DNA from: Dermacentor variabilis
Lineage: Eukaryota; Arthropoda; Arachnida; Ixodida; Ixodidae
Direction of reading: 5' to 3'
DNA: 64,000 nucleotides
Assembly (NCBI RefSeq): GCF_050947875.1
Contig: NC_134568.1
Span: forward strand, 219,665,673-219,729,672
Part shown: piece by piece, positions 58,394-64,000 of the stretch
Layout: every line of letters begins with the position of its first letter
Numbering within the stretch: the stretch's first letter is position 1
The notes under the pieces: generated by a model
Databases searched by the model: none
What the model was told of the DNA's origin: nothing
Seen by the model: the letters and a program-made list of their open reading frames with translations, nothing else
Translations under genes and position numbers: made by a program

Positions 58394-58663
58394 GTCCTTG
58401 TGAAGGTTAAAAATTAAATGAGGTTTTACGTGCCAAAACCACGATCCGGTTAAGAGGCGCAGAGTAGTGGCGGACTCTTGTTCAATTTTGACCACTTGGG
58501 GTTCTTTAACGTGCATATAAATCTAAGTGCCCCCCCACGGGTGTTCATGCATTTCGCCCCCATCGAAATGTGGCCGCCGCGGCTAGGATTTGATCTCGCG
58601 ACTTCGTGCTTGGAAGCGCAACACCAAAGCCACTAAGCAAAGACGGCGGGTCCTTGTAAAGGT
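58394..58663 (-). mobile_element. Ruka-type SINE, minus strand, with 14-bp target duplication
   Basis: GTCCTTGTGAAGGT (58394-58407) and GTCCTTGTAAAGGT (58650-58663) flank a diverged but full-length SINE. The body words GAGGTTTTACGTGCCAAAAC and GGTTCTTTAACGTGCAT lead to the tRNA-like head near 58600-58640. More diverged than the copies at 14087 and 61639, so older. Confidence 0.85.
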
Positions 58664-59136
58664 AGTCTAACTAGAGAGCTTAAGGGACCTGATAACACAC
58701 ACACAAGCACGTTGTTTGTGGGTGTGAGCTTTCGTGTCGCCTTCGCGCCGTTAGAAAAACTGTACAAAAAACTGTAGCTATTTGCCCAATAACAAGTTCT
58801 TTTTTGCAATAATCATCGGGTGTCCGCTGTCTGTGATACGTAACCTCTGAATGTTGCGCAGATTCCTCCCTCCCTCCCCCCACTACACACACACACACAA
58901 ACTTTTTTTTTACTTTGTAATGTTCACGCTGCTGGGCTCAATCGATGTTTTCAAAACCTGAAGCAAAGAGGATAAAGAGGCGTGGTAGAATGTCATGTGT
59001 GCAAACGAACAGGACCTGGCGCGACATATGCCACCAATTCCCCCCGTTTTTTTTTTCTCCATCTTAATATTCGCTTTATGCACAAACAGGACATTCTGGA
59101 TGAGTAACTGATCATACCACTGCCCTGTGGCTGTAG

Positions 59137-59257
59137 GTGACGTTCGAAGCTGCTGTGTTGCAAAGCCGTGACGGCTACATAGCGTTGGATGATATCGGCA
59201 TCTACATCAACGATGATTGCTCAACTATGCCAGCAGAGGCCACAACCGGAAAAGCAG
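59137..59257 (+). CDS. MAM gene exon 15: MAM-4 C-terminal end
   Basis: Closes MAM-4: VTFEAAVLQSRDGYIALDDI, then GIYINDDCSTMPAEATTGKA. The FEA...G.IALDDI strand is the strongest MAM signature in the window, followed by the final cysteine and a Thr/Ala-rich linker of about 12 residues. The acceptor is GGCTGTAG and the donor GCAG|GTAAAA. 121 bp, phase 0 in, phase 1 out. MAM-4 totals 182 codons. Confidence 0.95.
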
Positions 59258-61624
59258 GTAAAATCAGTCGCTATAATCAATTTTCCTATCTCTCTTTGTT
59301 CATACTAGCTGTGATTCGCTAACTGGGTTATATTCTTTTCAGTATACTGCTGATCTCTTTCTTTCCCTTACGCCTTTCCTCTTTTTGGAAGCGAAAGCGC
59401 GAGTATCAATTTTGACGCCTGCTACTTCTAACCACGGGTATTCGTTAGCCGAATCTTATAAAATGGACTGATCTCAGATAATTATCGCCTTGAAACTTGT
59501 AATATAGTAATACAAGTGCATCTATATACTCTAATTAAGAATATAATGGCAAACCGTTAGTCAAAGGGTTGATGATTTTGATAGTAAATCGAACACTGAC
59601 AAGATTGCTCTCATCAAACAAATTGATGATCTAGAAAACCGTTGTCGATGCAACAATCTCGTCATCATAGGGATAAGAGAAAATGCGCACGAAACAGAAG
59701 GTGTATTACGAAAGAAAGTCGACGACGGTCTCCTAAATGCAGTCCTGGAACTGAACATTGATTCAATTGAATGGGTCCATTGATTATGAAAGCGGCAAGA
59801 GCGTAAAGATCGCCCCATCATCATCAGTGTTTCAGATTTCAGGTATAAAACGAAAATCTTCGGAAGCTGTTTAAACTTCGAGGTTAGAAATCAGTGTATT
59901 GACGATTTTCAAAGCGAATTGTTGAGACTCGCAAACACTTGTGGGAGTTTAGTGTTGAATAGAGAAAAAGTGGGCAAAAGTGAAACTTATGCTGGACAAA
60001 ATAAAAATGAATGTTGTGGTCTGTGGTTGAAATGAGGCTACTAATAAGCGCTACAAATGCAAATTGCCTCCTGAAACAGGTAACGATTGACTTCATCACT
60101 GTGCTTCTTCCCAGTTGAAGACAATAAACATAAATGTCAAACATTTTAAATAAAATTGATCATGTTGAGGCTGTAGTACTAGAACGTTATTCTGATGTTA
60201 TGGTACTTACCGAGACATGGTTAAAGAAAGATATCTTAGATGCTAAGGTTACGCCTCCTTGGTATAAAACACTAAGAAAACACTATGAAACTAGAGAAGG
60301 TGGTTATGCCCTTTTAATTAAGAACCATGTATCTATCAGTATTATTCTGCCTGTTACCGATGTCGAAGCTCTTTGGATTAAAACCCATCTAAACAGTCGA
60401 ACAATATTTATCGGTGGCATGTATAGACCACCAAACTTCCCAGTAAATATGCTTGAAAACCTAAGAAGCTTTATGGAATCGCACCTGCAGTAGGAAGACT
60501 ATATCATCTTATTAGGATACTTTAATCTCCTATGAATTAATTGGTCGACGCGCTCTTCAGACGGCACTGAAGTTACAAATTGTGATCAAGTGCTGGAACA
60601 TGCATTCTACTATAGTTTGACTCAATCGTCTCAGCTTGCACTCGTGCGAGTCCAACTGCTTTCTCAGTCATTGATTTAATATTCTCGTCTGGTTACTTAT
60701 CGTCGTTCTTCAACTGTGAAATTTATGAAGGCCTATCTGATCATAAAATGGTTATAATGTCTTCAGATTTGTCTCCCAATGTTTCACACCAGCACGATAA
60801 AATTAAGATTCCAAACTTCAAAGCCACAAATGATCTAGCTATATTGGACGACTTATAGCAGTCTTATTATTCGTTTCTGGATATGTACAGATCATGTAGC
60901 AGTACTGAATAACTGTGGCAATTTTTTCAAGATATGGTAGCATTCTGCTCACGAAAATTCATCCCTAAGCGTTATAAAAATGCAAGAAAAAGAAACTCAT
61001 AGATAACTCACGAGTTAGTACACGTTAAAAGGCAGCTCAATGGAAACGGAGGGCATGCACGCTGAGTCCAAGCTCTGAAAAAAAAAAAGAAGATGCATAC
61101 AACGTTTAAGTAAAGCCCTCAGACATAGTGCAAATACTTTTAAAGTTAATTTCTACAATCTAAAGTTGAAGCAATTTCTCAAATATGTCCTGGACAAGTT
61201 TTGAAGGTACCTGAATCCACAAGCCAAGTTGTTTAGTGCGCATGCCCACGAATGTAGCTAAGAGCTCGCAGAGGCTTTCAATTCTTTTTTTTTCTCTTGA
61301 GCTTTTTATGTTTGATGATGGTACCTTGCCTAACTTGGCTGATTATTCAGACAGGCTTCCTATTCAGGTTATAACGATTACTGAAGAGGGCATCCTGAAA
61401 CTTCTGCTTTACGTTCACATTAAAAAGCGCCCTGGACCTGACCAAATTCCTTACGATTTCCTGTAGAAGTATGCCGAGTGGGCATCGAAGTATTTGAGAA
61501 TAATTTTTAAATCATCAATTAGTAATCGCTCGCTTCGCTCTGCTTGTAAGCGCGCAAAAATTGTGCCCATACATAAAGGTGGCCCCACTACCGATGCTAG
61601 CAACTACCGACCTATATCACTGGC

Positions 61625-61897
61625 AAGCACTTGTTCTACCCGCCGTGGTTGCTCAGTGGCTATGGTGTTGGGCTGCTGAGCACGAGGTCGCGGGATCGCA
61701 TCCCGGCCACGGCGGCCGCATTTCGATGGGGGCGAAATGCGAAAACACCCGTGTGCTTAGATTTAGGTGCACGTTAAAGAACCCCAGGTGGTCAAAATTT
61801 CCGGAGTCCTCCACTACGGCGTGCCTCATAATCAGAAAGTGGTTTTGGCACGTAAAACCCCAAATATTATTATTATTATTATTAAGCACTTGTTCTA
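61625..61897 (+). mobile_element. Ruka-type SINE with perfect 14-bp target duplication, inside the LINE
   Basis: AAGCACTTGTTCTA occurs at 61625-61638 and 61884-61897. Between them lie 245 bp: the tRNA-like head (CCGTGGTTGCTCAGTGGCTA; B-box region GGGATCGCATCCC), the body and an ATT-repeat tail. Removing the insert and one duplication restores continuous RT sequence (LASTCSKLPE). Confidence 0.96.
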
Positions 61898-62949
61898 AAC
61901 TACCTGAGCACGTTGTATCAAAATACTTATTGGCAGACATTTATAGAACATAATTTAATTTTTCCAGACGAAAATTATTTCAGGAACGGTCTATATACCG
62001 TTACACAGCTTAGTGAACTTGCACATGACGTTTCTAGCATAACTAATGCCCGTGGTAAACTTATATAATATTCTTGGACTTTGCAAAGACTTTCTATAAG
62101 GCGTCTCATACAAATCTATAGCTTGAAATCAATGTTACCTTCAAAAACCCCGCTCTTACACGGTGGTTCGATTCCTATCTTGCACAAAGAGAGCAGTATG
62201 TACAATTGGGACGTCAACAATCTAATTTATTTAGTACCCCAGGGAAGCGTCTTAGGGCCCCTCTTTTTTCTGGTCTTCATGAATTATTTGCCTGTAGATA
62301 CTACTGCTCAAACAAGAACGTTCGCAGACGACTGCATAATATACAAGGACTATAGAATCACCGAACGATCAGGCGGAACCTAATCTCAAATTACAAAAAA
62401 TTAAGGCATGGTGCGATACAACATAAATAATCGGGCCTCATATTCACATCCGACTCACACTGCAATCTTCATATAGAAAGAATCTGTTCAAAAACCAACA
62501 AATTCTACGAGTATGTGGGGACTACGGCGAAACTTGCATTGCACCTCACCAGAAATTAGATTTGTAGCATATAAAATCTTCCTAAGTTCCATCATTGAAT
62601 ACGCCGGAATTGTATGGGATCTCTATACCCAAACAAACCACCTAAAACTTGAAAAAGTCCAGCGTTGCTTCCAGGTTTATATTTAATAAATATCGTCGTT
62701 GTTACTCTCGACTGGACTATGTCAACTCGCTGACCTCCCATAGCTAGAAAAACGAACCAAATATGAGGGACTAAAATTTTTCTTCTGAGTAATCCACAAT
62801 CAAGTAAAAAGTAAGATAAGCATTTTCAAATTAAAACTGACCAAACCATCTGACACCGACACCGTATGTACATACCCTTTCCCCCGTAGCCCTTACTGCT
62901 TATAGCCGGTCAGAACTTTGATGCAGGCCGACCTCTTAGCTTTTCCGCC

Positions 62950-62950
<1 letters not shown>

Positions 62951-63016
<66 letters not shown>
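62951..63016. repeat. (TA)n microsatellite
   Basis: About 66 bp of TA within the 3' part of the LINE relic. Confidence 0.96.
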
Positions 63017-63019
<3 letters not shown>

Positions 63020-63628
63020 GTACAGTTTCTTTCAGCGGGCCATTAAACATTGGCATACTTTACCGGACTCGGTTGGCCACATCAAATTCTGCCAGTAAAT
63101 TTTAGAAAAACCAAATCGCCTTGTGTCCCTTGATGCTCTGTCATAATACGGTTATCATGTTGAGTGTGACTTATTTTTCTTTGGTTTACCCTTACGCAAG
63201 CTCTTCGTTGTTTAATCTCTCGATTTTGATGTATCAGTAATGCCTTTTTTTTTTCTTGCAAATGCACTCTTTTTGTTTATGTACGCTATCCACTCCTGTT
63301 ATAGCCCGCAAGGGCTGACAAGTATGAATAAGTAAAAAATTAATAACTATGTGTTATTTACTGCACTGTATGGCTCGCGATAGGTATCAGTCTCGCCGAA
63401 CAGAACAGCTGCAGAACTGTCGTGTGCATAGCCTCTGTAGCTTTCCTTTTATCGTTTTGTAAAACTTATTTGCGAACGCACACTGCACTTTAGTTTGCGC
63501 GAGCTTCGTCCCATTCTCCTGGGTAACGCTTCCACACTTGATGGCAGTGAAATGAAATACATTTGTAGAGGAAGAGGGATTTCGTAGCTGCACTGCTAAC
63601 CATACACTTTGTTTTCTCGTACATGCAG

Positions 63629-63775
63629 CGTACGTCATACTCGAGTGCGCGTGGAACACACCGAGCAGATGTTCCTGGAGTCGTCCGGACGAAATTGTGG
63701 GAACTTGGAAACTGGGAAGCCGTTTTCCACCAAGATATGCATTGGCTCCAGCTGCCTCGCCAAACGGGAAACCCA
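63629..63775 (+). CDS. MAM gene exon 16: start of a fifth, diverged MAM module
   Basis: Reads YVILECAWNTPSRCSWSRPD, then EIVGTWKLGSRFPPRYALAP and AASPNGKP. The two early cysteines (ECAW and RCSW) and the TWKLG tryptophan fit a MAM opening, but the DHT landmark is replaced by LAPAASPNG. The acceptor is TACATGCAG and the donor CCCA|GTAAGC. 147 bp, phase 1 on both sides, as in every other module opener. The gene continues past the right edge. Confidence 0.8.
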
Positions 63776-64000
63776 GTAAGCTACTTCCCCGCTTTAAGGC
63801 TGCTTCGAACTGTGTGATCGTTGTATACCTTAACCCAAAGGGATTAACGTGTAAGTGTTTAACCAATGTTGAAAGGATATCGTTGTCAGTGAAATTGTGG
63901 AACAACCGCGACATTACTTGCTTCAATACATTGTTCACATTACTGGCGCGAGTGGCGTTCTCTCTTCATATTAGGTAAAAATGCGTGATAAACGGTCAAG
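63776..64000 (+). other. Intron at right edge
   Basis: Nothing recognised between the last donor and the window end. A long minus-strand open frame (63938-63387) overlaps the MAM exon on the opposite strand and is a shadow. Confidence 0.6.

Larger units (their letters stand above)
59540..63345 (+). pseudogene. LINE (CR1/L2-like), ORF1 and ORF2 relics, in a MAM intron
   Basis: An ORF1-type nucleic-acid-binding protein relic reads LIKQIDDLENRCRCNNLVII (59600-59670), then RPIIISVSDFRYKTKIF (from 59810). ORF2 starts near 60134 with an AP endonuclease: VMVLTETWLKKDILDAKV and IFIGGMYRPP. RT blocks include KKRPGPDQIPYDFL (61430), AKIVPIHKGG and SNYRPISLAST (61560-61630). After the Ruka insertion they continue as CSKLPEHVVSKYLL, and VPQGSVLGPLF-like residues appear at 62235 with FADDCIIY at 62320. 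The 3' end (ATAGCCCGCAAGGGCTGACA, then ATGAATAAGTAAA) is at about 63300-63345. Frames are broken many times. Confidence 0.88.

Noticed and set aside
63387..63938. 183-codon minus-strand open frame at the right edge
   Set aside because: Overlaps the phase-compatible MAM exon on the + strand and shows no known domain.

Overview
The window looks like gene-poor, transposon-packed DNA from an ixodid (probably metastriate) tick. The evidence is three well-preserved copies and two older traces of a tRNA-derived SINE whose body and tail match my memory of the tick Ruka SINE, several tick-type LINE remnants, a Penelope-like element with a GIY-YIG motif, Ty3/gypsy and Tc1 relics, long (TA)n tracts, and one widely spaced multi-exon animal gene with GT/AG splice sites. 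No database was searched, so the organism and family names are inferences from recognised motifs.

The only host gene I can support is on the + strand from about 18.7 kb to the right edge. It encodes tandem MAM domains. Sixteen exons between 18717 and 63775 can be placed from splice signals, MAM landmark residues and matching intron phases. They join without a phase conflict into 756 codons: four complete MAM modules of 179, 181, 165 and 182 codons and the N-terminal exon of a fifth. Every module begins and ends in phase 1. The gene is incomplete at both ends: no signal peptide, start codon or stop was found in the window. The product should be extracellular or the ectodomain of a membrane protein.

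Layout. 1-2.8 kb: two decayed LINEs in opposite orientation. 2.8-5.7 kb: a foldback arm split by a LINE tail, then a foldback of about 740 bp. 6.4-9.7 kb: small hairpin and SINE-like insertions. 10.4-11.4 kb: a nearly intact Tc1 transposase. 12.2-14.3 kb: a LINE split by a hairpin element, then a Ruka SINE. 14.8-18.5 kb: a decayed Ty3/gypsy element lacking integrase. 18.7-63.8 kb: the MAM gene, whose introns hold six members of a 1-kb inverted-terminal-repeat family (A; three nested inside one another at 47.6-50.5 kb), a second dispersed family (B), a short GGGCC-ended family (E), a head-to-head Penelope-like inverted repeat (27.8-30.3 kb), a TA-flanked MITE, two tRNA-type SINE copies, a foldback at 55.9 kb and a LINE of about 3.8 kb (59.5-63.3 kb) that carries a Ruka insertion.

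The most unusual signal is a set of tiny insertions (about 40-180 bp; family H). They share a 3' motif close to ACCAACTMGCCCA, mostly carry a palindrome with GCGCTGT at its base, and are flanked by 10-13 bp direct repeats. Arm sequences differ from copy to copy. This looks like a small retroposed hairpin family that deserves a name and a mechanism.
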